From Acanthaster planci (lineage: Eukaryota; Echinodermata; Asteroidea; Valvatida; Acanthasteridae), in the NCBI RefSeq assembly GCF_001949145.1, contig NW_019091419.1:1249664-1313663 (forward strand): a stretch of DNA of 64,000 nucleotides, in the 5' to 3' direction. A program made the translations under genes and the position numbers. The notes beneath the pieces were generated by a model. That model was given only the letters and a program-made list of their open reading frames with translations, made no database searches and was not told where the DNA came from. This document shows, piece after piece, positions 50,862-60,999 of the stretch (its first letter is position 1; every line of letters begins with the position of its first letter).

Positions 50862-53800
50862 CTGTTAAAAAAAAATCAAGCAATTTCTGATCAGTGGTAC
50901 TTGAGCAAGCAGTCGTCATTGAGGAGAATTGACTATCACCGTTTGCAAGTGAGCCATGCCCCTTAGACAACCCTGCAGAATTTTCAAGCCAAGTTTTGTT
51001 TGTCTTAGCTTCTGTGCATCCCACATCCATTTTGTACATTAGGTACTTGGACAATATTTCACAAGCTGCACTGACTTGATTCTACTGCAATTAGGTCAAT
51101 TTCAACCAAGGACTGGGTGGCCAAGTTAAGGTTTGTATGAAATTCTTCTTTGTGGACTGGATTAGCATGTGCACCTGGAAGTCAAGGGCTAACGGCTGCA
51201 GAAAGCTTTTCGTAGACACAGGGGGTATAGTCTGCCATGTCATTTGGATACGGACTTAGCAGAGTCCTGGTGCAGTTTTTGAGGGGTCACAGGTTCAAAT
51301 CCTTCTCCAGACAATTACTATGGACCTGCTTTGACTAGATCTCCTTCCATAGGTGAGTTTTACCAATAGCAAATCACTGATTAAGATCCAGATCCACGGG
51401 AAACAAACAGGCCCATAATTCAGTCTTTTGTCAAAACTGCCAACTTGGTCACTGAAGGCTGATAACTCCCTTTCCATTTCCGATTAAAAAAAAACCTACT
51501 GGAATGTCCTTGGTCTCGAGAATGACTTCTGGGATGTGCCTGGCTGACAAGCCCGACCTGATGGCCACCTTGACCCGCTGAACCAGCTCCGGGCTGAAGT
51601 CGCGCCCGTCTGCCATTTTGAGAAACAGGACCACGCGCTCCTCGTTGTTGGTGCTGCGCTGGGGGACGCACAGGCTGTCCTGGATCTCCTTGAAGTCCTC
51701 CACTGGTCGGCAGAAATTTTTCAAGTCACAAATCTGACAGTAGTAGTTGTGTTCTAACCCAAGAATAGCCCTATACGTACTAATGTCAAATCAATGTTTA
51801 CAGCAGTGCATGGTGGGACAGAAAGAAATCCTCGTATGCTACAAGTAGGAGAAATAGCGCATGTCAAGTCACATTTGATGACAAGAAAGTGAAAGTCGCA
51901 ATCTTACTGTTTCCAGTGGCAGAGGATAATTTCCTTGAAAGATTCGAAAAATACCTTATAGAAAGAGATAATCGTGCTCACTTATGATAGCAGTGTATAA
52001 ATTGATGACCCACATTCTAGCCAAACAATGCACTGCAGTAAAAACTGTGGTATGTCATCAGTACATAGGGCTATTGCAAAGCACAAGGCTCTTCATGCAG
52101 AAACATTGCTCATCAGCTAAAGCGGCACTACCAGCCAATCTCCATGCATTGTACACCCCTTGAGACTGGTTGACTGCTAGCTTCAATCTACTGCTTAACA
52201 ATTCCTCATCCGTCTCTTGTTTCACATTGAGAATGTTATTTACCCTATTTCCCCCTCGTTTAAATCAATTCTGGAATTTTTAAATTTTTTTTCTTTTCAT
52301 CGAGTGAGTGCTTCCTCTCAACATCAAGCTTTTTGTAAAAATTTGGTACATTAAATTCATGTGGTATCTCAATCCATTATAAACTCAAATCATGTGTACT
52401 AGATAAGAGGTTAACATGGAAAAAACCTAGCAAAGTCTAAAGAGGCAAACACTGTCTTCATCGATGACTCAATGACAAATGAAAATGACCCAAGGGTAGT
52501 TTTCTTACCCAGTTTGTAGATGTCTGCACTTCCAAACCTGACTCCATTTGGATTCAAGGTCCCATCGCTGTACAGGGAACAAAAAGGTTAGAACAAAGAC
52601 CCAGGAATCAATTATCCAAATGTCAGGAAAATATTGCACAGCTATGAATTAATTATTATATTTGTTACTACAGTTGGTACTGGTATTGTTTAGCAGGGTT
52701 TTTGTATCACCCTTGTAATACTCAGGTTGTGCACTGACACCATCTACAAGGTCTAATATGCATAAAGTCTCACAGGCTATGTGTTGTGTGACCTTCTATC
52801 TTCACCGCCTGCACATCCGTCATTAGTCTGTGCTGGTTGGTCCATTTTAGGACTCAAGACACTCCCAACTTTACCAGGCGCAACAGAGAGATACCAGCCC
52901 TGTGTGCCTCCAACATCTCTTTTTCCCCAGTACGTCCGCTTCTTTCACTGGAAAGGCTTAGGAAGAGATCCACCACCCCTGCCCCTCCTTAGACAAAGTT
53001 GCAGAATGTACTGCAAATGCTTTCCAGTGCTAAGGCTAGCATCAGTGACTTTCGGTTTGCAAAAGGCTACATCTTCTCCTGAGTTGGACTGATTGGAGGG
53101 TTGGAAAAAAGAGGGGTTTCCTACCTTCTCCCTTGCATTACGATGCCGCCTGTCTCCTGATTGATCAAGCAGAAATCACCGTGTGCCCACACACCTGCAT
53201 TTAAAAAATCCAACAGAAATGTACAAAAAAATCTCTCTGCAGTTTACATAAATAAACTACATTTTATCAAGATCAGCAATCTGATTTCACTGAAAATAAA
53301 ACTGATCAGGGCCCAGTTTTTGTGAGTTTTTTTGCAAAGTTTAAGTGGAAATTCTTCCCTCTAAATTTTAGGGGAAAACAACATATTTTATGGGAGGAGA
53401 GTGATGTCTGACTTGAAGATTGTAGAAAATTGGTGAAGATTGTCTGTGCTAATGAAGAAGTGTGCGAGCTGAGAATGGTGATAATAAATGCCAAATTCCT
53501 TGATTAAAGCAAGACTTAAAACAGGGCCCAGGGCTCACAACACCACCTCAGTCATAATTTTCCATACAAATCTGTGCATGAAAGTAAACATTTCAGATGG
53601 AAATGGCATGCCCGCACAGCCAACTTCTCACATGCTCACAAAATGTGTCTATGTTAAGACTTTCTCACCTGGGTATTTACAGAAGTACGCCTTCTTGTAC
53701 TTGACCCCATCTTGGTCATTCCAGAAGTGCGTTGGCATGCAGGGAAACGGTTGGAGACAGACCAGCTCCCCACTTTCGTTGTAAACTGCTTTGCCTGAAT

Positions 53801-56800
53801 TAGACACAAGACAAAACTTGATATTTCTTTGATAGTCCAAAACAACAAGTTTGAATTTTCTTTGGTCTTTCATTGGGGTTCCCATGGACATCTGAAAACC
53901 AAATTCATGACTTTCCCTGACTTTCCAAGACTAAATTCTAACTTTGCCCAACCTTTGTCATTCCAGCACTCAATGGCCATGCCCAGGTTGCGGCTCTGCA
54001 GCTCCCCTCTGTACACTGGCAGGGTGGGGTTCTGACCGGCAAAGCAGGAGACAATGTCGGTGCCACCTGGGAGAGGAACAGAAAAGAAAGAATTCACTGA
54101 CGTCTTGACGTCAAGGCAATAAGGCTTCTAATATCAAAAAGCAAGAACACTTGAAAGCACAAATGTGGCATGTGATGTTCAACTATGGCAGTGTTCAATG
54201 ATTTGGCAAAATCAGCAAATATCAGTAAGTTTTAAGCACATTTGTCAAGAACTGCTGTTATTCACATTAAATTGAACCGACTCTGATGGAACAAGGAATA
54301 ATCAAAGATTATTATTAATATAATCACATCACTGGTTATCAATAGTTGCACATATTAAAATGTACTACAGGGAGCCAGGACAATGGGTTGCCATAGTGAC
54401 ATCTGACTACAGTTCCAAGTACAGAGGTTTTCCTTCTATATTTGGGTGCAGGTGCAAGATATGTTGTTACCACTTCTTTCAAGAGCAGATGGCGTGTCTC
54501 TTTCCACCCTTTTCTCCAGCTTTTTCTGGTCTGCAATTATGTCATCCCATGAGCGATTGCCTAGAACAGGCTCGTCCCTAGCTTACCACCATACCTGTGA
54601 TTGATCCCAGCAAGACGTCCCCCTTGATCTTGGAGTAGACGTAGTCATACAAGCTTGGAGTCAGTGGCGAGCCAGTGGAAAGGATGGTGTGGAGGGAGGT
54701 CAGCCTGTGTGTACTGGCTGAGGAGGGATTATGACACAAGACAAAAACTATACAATAAAAAGAAACCTTCAGATGCCAATCCAGTGGCATGGGACTGCAT
54801 TGTAAGTCACTCCTGCTTAATACACATTTCAGTCTACTTGTATACCCCCCCCCCCGGTGCTCAGTGTTAGGAGAAAAATGCTGCAACTTTCAATTACCAA
54901 GGGAATCTCTACCTAAACTTAACCTTTAACTGATGAAAGTCATATATTGTGAATTGAGGCGGAGTGGCTATTATACTAAAGGCCGGTTCATGCTAGCTGT
55001 GAAAGCATAGACCAATGTGAAACTGTGACGTCCTTTCAAATGTTTGCACTGCGAATTTGCAAAAATTCAGCATATTTCAACTCAGGAGAATCTTGCTGCA
55101 AATGTCTGGTGGTGTTCAAAGTCGCTGCGCTTTCACGTGAAGAGCGAACCGGCCTTAAATCTGACCTGGGTGGACATCCTTCTCATTCAACACCGACAGC
55201 CACTTGGCACCAGTCCCGAGAATGCTGATTCTGAAAATTAAAATCAGTGAACCAAAAAAAAACAATTAAAATCAAGTACATGTTTTGATGTGTGACCACA
55301 AGAATGATCTACACCAAACTTCATTCAATGAAGTGTGTCTGAATGCTATGGTGGTGGCTTTAATAACATGTGTATGTCTACTTGCTAGCCACTGGCTAGA
55401 CCACTTCCCATAGACACCTGTGTAAATTTTAGCCATAACCGGTTGATTTGGACATGGCCATGTCTTGTTTCCACCAGGCTCTCTCATGACTTATGCACAG
55501 TTGGTGAGAATGATGAAATGTTGGAAAACCCGTCGGATGTCGCCAAACTGCTTCTGGAGATAATGCCACAATAGTCCCTCAGTTTTTTGACAATTTTGAG
55601 TTTTTCTTATCAACTTGAATTTTCAATGTGTTGGTCCGTCAATTTTGAGTAGTCTTTAAACTCTTTAAGCCCAAGAGCATAACTCAAGTTGTAGACAGCC
55701 TTGAATCGTGTATTAAACAGTTTTAAAAATAACACAGCTCCCTTGTAATTTTCATGGATATAAGGAAAAAAACCCTTTTTTGGTTAGAAATTTGGTATTA
55801 AGGATCTCTCTGAAAACTGACCCCTGAATGGGGAGGGGGGGTTGAAGGCTTGAGAGAGAATATATAGTTAACCTTTTGTAATAATCAGTGCACGTCTGCT
55901 AAGTTCAAGAAATTAACACTAGAAGGTAACTCACTCCAACTGGTCGACCAGATCCCAGAGCACATTGGCAGACGGCACCAGAGGTGAGCCGTCGTACAGC
56001 ACCACTCCGCTACCCACGGCCAGGGCAGACACTAACCAATTCCACATCATCCAACCTGTCTGTTGTGAAAGAGACAATGGAGGTCGGAGGTCAAAAGTCG
56101 GTGGCCAAAATAAAAGCCATACATTTTTTTTTAAATGCCATCACCTGAAAGACACCAGACACCCTCCCCATCCCAGAAGGTAAAGGCAACAAGGAAGGAA
56201 GAAAAAATCTGGTGATCCAATGAAAAGTTGTATTGAAAACCATTTCCATACAATAATATATTCCTGTCCCTAATAATCAACTTCAAACTGGAATGGACTA
56301 TTATAACAGCTTCACATGAGAATTAGCATAAGAGTGTTACTTTTACTTAAAATGAATTAAAATTTCAGTTTTAAAACAAAAAACCACCTCTTAAAAAAAC
56401 AAGCATATTTTTACAAGTACAACTAAACCTCTACTTACAGTGGTGTAGTAAATGATGTTGTCCTTTCTTGTCATGTTGCCATGGAGAATGTGCTCTTTTA
56501 GATGCTGTATGAGTGTTCCCTGACAACAGTAAAATAAGACCGAGTTATTTTGATTTTTGCTTGATATGGCAGACTCAGGAGCATTGTTTATATAATATTG
56601 TCAAAACTAACTTATTTGAAAGTATGAAAGCACTTGTGTTTAATTCCAGTTATCATTTTATATTGTTAAGTATTCATCAGTATATTAAGAATTGTTTATT
56701 ATTTTTTTACCCCAGCAGAGTGGACCATACACTTTGGCGCACCAGTCGTTCCGGATGAATACATGATGTACAGGGGGTGATTGAAGGGCAGCTGTTCGAA

Positions 56801-59800
56801 TTCCAGAGGGGGTGTGATGCCATCAGCTGATTGGCCTGATGCCAGGAACTCTGAGAGGAATATGCTGCGCGTTGAGGAAAGGAAATGTGGTCAACATCAA
56901 CATGTTTGATAACGTCAATCGTGCTTACCCATAGTGTCATCATACCCGGGTAGGTTTAGAGGTGCACGCGCAAAATGTGGAACAAATGAATGATCTTGGC
57001 TTGTTCAAACAGGACCTCGTCATTATTACCTGTTTGGAATGTTGGAGATGTCGATTTCGGACTCTTGCTTCACGTAGGGAATGACCACCACCTTCTCCAG
57101 CTCCGGCAGTCCCATGACCACCTGCTGGAGTTTCTTGTCGTGGGGGTGCGTCCTGCCATTGTAGATAACCGCCTCCACCGAGAAGATGAGCTTGGGCTGG
57201 ATCTGCTTGAAGCGGTCCAGGACGCCCTGAGGTAAAGATGGAGGAAGAGGTGGGGCTATGAAACCACTGTTGTACAATGTAGTTGACAGTGTTGGAGTTG
57301 AGTCTGGTCACGAGTCCTTTCACGTGGCCACTCTTAAGTAACAGAGTGGACAATGACAAAGGAATGCTTTTATCACAGTTCATTTGAATAGCACGTAAAG
57401 ACTGATTGATTTGTGATGGACTTGCCGGGACTTGTGATGGACTCGACGACAACACTGGTAGTTGACATCTTTATGAGTTCATCACAAGACATCCAATTTT
57501 GAGTCAAATTCATGAGCTACTCAAATGAACTTTGATTGAGAAATTCCTTTGTCCCCACTTAGCCTGTTCACCGGACTTACCAAAGGACTTGACTTAACTC
57601 GTTATGAACTCAATTAGAACAATATCTAGCAATAATATTTCATCTTGAAAAGTTTCATATCAATAACAGTATAATTTTACAGTAATATCAAGAATGATAG
57701 GGTATATTGAATACCATGACGCCAAAGTCTGGTGATGTCGAGCTCCAGACAGCGCCGATGCTGGCCGCAGCTAGCATCGCTTCTATGGCGAGGGCACAAT
57801 TAGGAATGTAACCTGCAAAGTGAAAAAAAAGGAGGATTTGAGTAAAATATCAAAAGGTGCAGTCTGGGTGAATCTGCTGAGCTGCTATCGGTTTTCTTGT
57901 AAGGGTCTGCCAAAGTTTTAACTTTGGACCACAGAAGTCTTGCTGGAAGTAGAACTATAAAAGTGAATTCCTGGAATGTGCTTCTGGTCTTTCTACTTGA
58001 CTTGCTACAGATTTGCTATATCCCCAACTTGAGTGTTAAGAGCCTGTGGGGAAAATTCTGTGGGAAAGTTACCGGTACATTGATGCAAGTTTGTACCTTG
58101 TCTGTCTCTGTGGCCAAGTTTTGAAATGCCACCAGTGCACCATGAAGTCGGTATTTCTAAAAATATGGATGACCATGTGATATCCTCGAATTGTAAGGTT
58201 ACACTAGGAATATAATTTAAGGCTATATAGTACACTATAATCACGTTAAAGGACCGGAATCAATTCTAGATACAACTCTCAATTGCTAGCCTGTTTCAAG
58301 TAACCTTGTAATTATCAGTATGAAATGACAGAGAATACTTCTATTCCACTGACATGGGATGCCAGACCATCACGGGTTGCTTCCAAGCCAACACTAGTGC
58401 CCGTTTGAAGGGGGGGGTGTGAAGTGGCTTGCCCATGGCCACATCCTATGGCCAGTGGCTGGATTTGAACACTTTCCTTACGAGTCACAAACCTTAATCA
58501 CACAAGGCCACGACCTCAATGGACTGAGGTTAAGTAGAAAAGAGAAAAAAGCCGTTCTAAGCTGCATCTGGGATATTTGGAATAGGCTCAAAATGTACAC
58601 ATACATACCAACCACTCTGTCGCCTGCCTTGATTCCCATGTTCTGCATGGCTGAGGCCAAGACAGCCACTCGGTCCTTGAGTTGATTGTAGGTGATGCGT
58701 TCAACACTGTCTTTACCTTCCGCTGCAATGAACAAACAGAAAGCTGAACAACTCAGTTTTAAAAGACTACCTTTTGTCTTCCAGTCTGACTAAACTGTAA
58801 CTTCTGTATCAAGTCCGAGGAATTTTTTTAATAATTAGGTATAAAGATTATAAATGTTCAATGTAAAAAAGTCACATGGCAGGACATTTTTATCCCATGG
58901 TTCAAATTTTGAGAAAAAAATCACTAATCACCAGTGAAGTGGATCATAAAATCCACTGAACTGAAATAAACTTTTCAAGAAAACAGCTCAGCTGTTTTCG
59001 ATATGCAGACAAAAATCCAGCCACGTTTCATTCCCAATGTCCCCCCCAGCAGAAAGTATACTGCTGGGTTCTGTACAAAGTGTATAGCACAAATGTCATG
59101 CAACAGTGATGCTGGACAAAAGATATCACCGTTGCGTAACCGTGGTGATTTGCCAACAGCAAACTGATGTAACGGCAGTAAAAGACCATACTTACATGTA
59201 CATGACTTATGGACTTGTCAAGTATTTAATTTTACAACATTTTACAAGACTGACACCAAATTGACAGGGCACAGCCTAGAGTCTGATGCTTTTTTTTAAA
59301 ATACGGTGTCAATATCAAAGTCCCGCCTTTTAAGAAAGATTAATGTAATGCATGGAAGACCAACAAGTTAAGCCCTCTAACTTTAAAGGTACAGTCCATC
59401 ATTTGGACCTTTGTGGCTTTCTTTCACTGTCTTCTTCAAAATAACAGCTTGCCAGAAAGAACTATTTCACAGGGAGTTGAGTCCCAATGCCCAGATCATC
59501 TTCAACCCAAGTATGCTTTTCAGCAATAATTTTTTGTCCCTTGCTTTTTGGTTTACTGCTAGTGATACACTGAACATGTACATTTAATGCCCACTCGGTA
59601 TATGTATTTTCAGATCTCCTCAGCCTGTTTGCAGGTCTGTCAACAAACAGAAGGAATCAAGCTTTCCAGTTTTTACAATTGTTTCGAGACAAAGCAATAC
59701 GCAGTTAAAAAGCACTGAAAAACTGATAAGTGACTTCTACTAGCATTCTGTGAGTTACATACATGTACTGTTATGTTGCACTTCATTATATGCATTTACA

Positions 59801-60999
59801 ATCACATGTACATGTATTCCCCATCCAAACTTTGGTCAATATGCAGGGTGGTGAATACTACACCACTGTACTGTTTCACTCACTCATGGTATTGCGTGCT
59901 GTCAGGCATAATTGTATTGATCACAGCCACTGTTAAAACAAGCTTTTTGTGTTATCCATGCAATGGACAACTAGAGCTGTGGAGAGGTTTCCAGATTTCT
60001 GATTCAAAAATGGTCAGTGCATTCAAGTGTTGATACAAAATGCTAGCATATATTAATGCAAGCAAGCTCAAATTATGTGCATGCATCTCTCACTATAACT
60101 TATCTTGATGATGAGGATGCAAGCGGTGTTAAGTTCTGCATCTACATTCAACTTTCCCAATGTAATAATTCTCTTTTGTTTCATAAGTTTAAAGTACACA
60201 TACCTAAAGTGCAACATGCATTTGTTTTTGTTTTATTTTGTTCTTGTTTTTATTTGTGTTGACTTGTTTGTTTTGTGTTCTGAATACTGATAGCAATGTA
60301 GGTCATTACTATTTTTACCTGCTTCGTAGAGGGCCACTCTGTCGTCCGTGTGGCGAAGCAGATTCTCGGCAAAGTTGAGCCTGCTCCCGGCAAACCACTC
60401 TGGGATGTCCAAAATGATCTTGTCTTTATCCACCACCTGAAAGCAATGTAATAGAAAGCAAATAGTCTCGATGTCAGTTACAATGAACGTGGAAACAAAA
60501 GGCCACAAAATGTTGAGGGGATCGCAACTCCAAAATTTCAAATCTCTCTTTCAGGTGAATGGATTTTTATACTTTGGGTGAAAATGCCAAATGGGGATTA
60601 GAAGTGAATTTAAACATTACTGAACATTCCAAAATGAAATAATAAAAAAAACCTTTATATCAAATGGCAGGGTCGGGGGAATTCCAATATATGATCAATT
60701 TTATGAATAAACAATGTGAATGTTTGCTTGAGTGTCACAGAACTGGCTCTAAACTTCCACAGTAAAGCTGCTCATCCAACAATAACATTTGGCTTTTTTT
60801 CCGTAAAAAGAAGTTAAAACCTTGTAAAAGTTCTTCCAAATAAATCTGGGTTTTTCTTTTTAATGAGCTTTAATTAAACTTTCGTTTATCTGTACCTTAT
60901 CATAACTTTTTGAATGGATGATGTCAACGAATTTCCAACAAGCTTCCCAGAAATCGGCATAATTCTCAGTTGACCACCTCCACAATTCATCATAAGTCT
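50724..60999 (-). CDS. AACS: Acetoacetyl-CoA synthetase, exons 2-17 equivalent (N-terminus off the right edge)
   Basis: Acetoacetate + ATP + CoA -> acetoacetyl-CoA + AMP + PPi, a cytosolic ANL-superfamily enzyme feeding ketone bodies into sterol and fatty-acid synthesis. Exons: 60999-60896, 60436-60319, 58722-58609, 57812-57715, 57226-57030, 56864-56711, 56519-56439, 56059-55935, 55230-55166, 54717-54595, 54066-53953, 53794-53669, 53194-53125, 52567-52509, 51702-51500, 50861-50724. All are GT-AG and in phase, giving 628 residues plus TGA. Human AACS (672 residues) has ~45 before the equivalent first residue, so only the first exon or exons are missing. Signatures: [28 protein letters not shown], the P-loop [10 protein letters not shown] (visible residues 245-254), [57 protein letters not shown] and the C-terminal catalytic-lysine loop [10 protein letters not shown]. 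Every catalytic motif is intact. Confidence 0.97.
51250..51320 (+). repeat. Degenerate tRNA-like SINE fragment
   Basis: TTAGCAGAGTCCTGGTGCAG resembles an A box, and GGTCACAGGTTCAAATCC about 35 bp later matches the B box (GGTTCAAATCC). Lies in an AACS intron. Confidence 0.4.
51500..51702 (-). CDS. AACS: AACS exon O
   Basis: Residues 516-583, [36 protein letters not shown] and [19 protein letters not shown]. The acceptor is GACCAG|TGG. The donor is ATTCCA|GTAGGT, chosen because it yields DIPYTINGKK in phase 0. GC-rich codon use. Confidence 0.96.
52509..52567 (-). CDS. AACS: AACS exon N
   Basis: Residues 496-515, [20 protein letters not shown], the hinge and CoA-binding region motif. Only 59 bp, between GTACAG|CGA and CTGG|GTAAGA. 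Confidence 0.95.
53125..53194 (-). CDS. AACS: AACS exon M
   Basis: Residues 473-495, [20 protein letters not shown], including the conserved WAHGD adenylate-forming motif. The acceptor is ATGCAG|GTG and the donor AGAAG|GTAGGA. Confidence 0.95.
53669..53794 (-). CDS. AACS: AACS exon L
   Basis: Residues 431-472, [20 protein letters not shown] and [20 protein letters not shown]. The acceptor is ATTCAG|GCA and the donor CCAG|GTGAGA. Confidence 0.96.
53953..54066 (-). CDS. AACS: AACS exon K
   Basis: Residues 393-430, [19 protein letters not shown] and [13 protein letters not shown]. The acceptor is TCCCAG|GTG and the donor AAAG|GTTGGG (T at +3). Confidence 0.95.
54595..54717 (-). CDS. AACS: AACS exon J
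   Basis: Residues 352-392, with [11 protein letters not shown] and the DVLLGSIT strand. The acceptor CCTCAG|CCAG was chosen over an AG three bases later because only this one keeps the frame. Confidence 0.94.
55166..55230 (-). CDS. AACS: AACS exon I
   Basis: Residues 330-351, [20 protein letters not shown]. The acceptor is TTTTCAG|AAT and the donor CCAG|GTCAGA, phase 1. Confidence 0.94.
55935..56059 (-). CDS. AACS: AACS exon H
   Basis: Residues 289-329, [18 protein letters not shown] and [20 protein letters not shown]. The acceptor is CAACAG|ACA and the donor TTGGA|GTGAGT, phase 2. Confidence 0.96.
56439..56519 (-). CDS. AACS: AACS exon G
   Basis: Residues 262-288 in 27 whole codons: [16 protein letters not shown] followed by [11 protein letters not shown]. 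The acceptor is TGTCAG|GGA and the donor CACT|GTAAGT. Confidence 0.95.
56711..56864 (-). CDS. AACS: AACS exon F (P-loop)
   Basis: Residues 210-261. Carries [15 protein letters not shown] and the ATP-binding signature [10 protein letters not shown]. The acceptor is CGCAG|CAT and the donor GCTGGG|GTAAAA, phase 0. Confidence 0.97.
57030..57226 (-). CDS. AACS: AACS exon E
   Basis: Residues 145-209, [20 protein letters not shown] then [20 protein letters not shown] and VVVIPYV. The acceptor is CCTCAG|GGC and the donor AACAG|GTAATA, phase 2. Confidence 0.97.
57284..57600 (+). mobile_element. Foldback repeat family, copy 3 (most complete)
   Basis: Starts CAGTGTTGGAGTTGAGTC. The left arm (to ~57392) contains GACAAAGGAATGC and CAGTTCATTTGAATAGC. 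The right arm (~57514-57600) is its diverged reverse complement (GCTACTCAAATGAAC, ATTCCTTTGTCC). The centre is rich in GACTTGTGATGG-type sequence. Lies in an AACS intron. No protein coded. Confidence 0.75.
57715..57812 (-). CDS. AACS: AACS exon D
   Basis: Residues 112-144, [20 protein letters not shown] then [13 protein letters not shown]. The acceptor is TTTGCAG|GTT and the donor GTCATG|GTATTC, chosen because it yields GVMGVLDRF across the junction. Confidence 0.95.
58395..58515 (-). repeat. tRNA-derived SINE fragment
   Basis: On the minus strand TGGCCTTGTGTGATTAAGG (A box) is followed by GTTCAAATCC (B box) and, downstream, GGGCAAGCCACTTCAC, a body motif common to SINEs of many marine animals. 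Lies in an AACS intron. Confidence 0.6.
58609..58722 (-). CDS. AACS: AACS exon C
   Basis: Residues 74-111, [20 protein letters not shown] to [10 protein letters not shown]. The acceptor is ATTGCAG|CGG and the donor GGTTG|GTATGT, phase 1 at both ends. Confidence 0.96.
60319..60436 (-). CDS. AACS: AACS exon B
   Basis: Residues 35-73, with [20 protein letters not shown]. The acceptor is TTTCAG|GTG and the donor GCAG|GTAAAA, leaving phase 1. Confidence 0.96.
60896..60999 (-). CDS. AACS: AACS first visible exon
   Basis: Visible residues 1-34, [20 protein letters not shown] onward, the conserved N-terminal ACAS-N type helix region. The acceptor is TTCTCAG|AG (a second AG two bases on is possible) and the donor GATAAG|GTACAG, phase 0. 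It needs one base from an exon beyond the window. Confidence 0.94.

Larger units (their letters stand above)
50862..60895 (-). other. AACS introns
   Basis: Fifteen introns, from 158 bp (53795-53952) to 1596 bp (58723-60318). Introns over 300 bp hold the SINE-like pieces 51250-51320 and 58395-58515, a foldback copy 57284-57600, and an 11-C run at 54845-54855. The rest is unremarkable AT-rich sequence. Confidence 0.9.

Noticed and set aside
5418-54345. Shared 19-mer CATCACTGGTTATCAATAG at ~5420 and ~54327
   Set aside because: Similarity does not extend on either side, so it is too short to call a repeat family.
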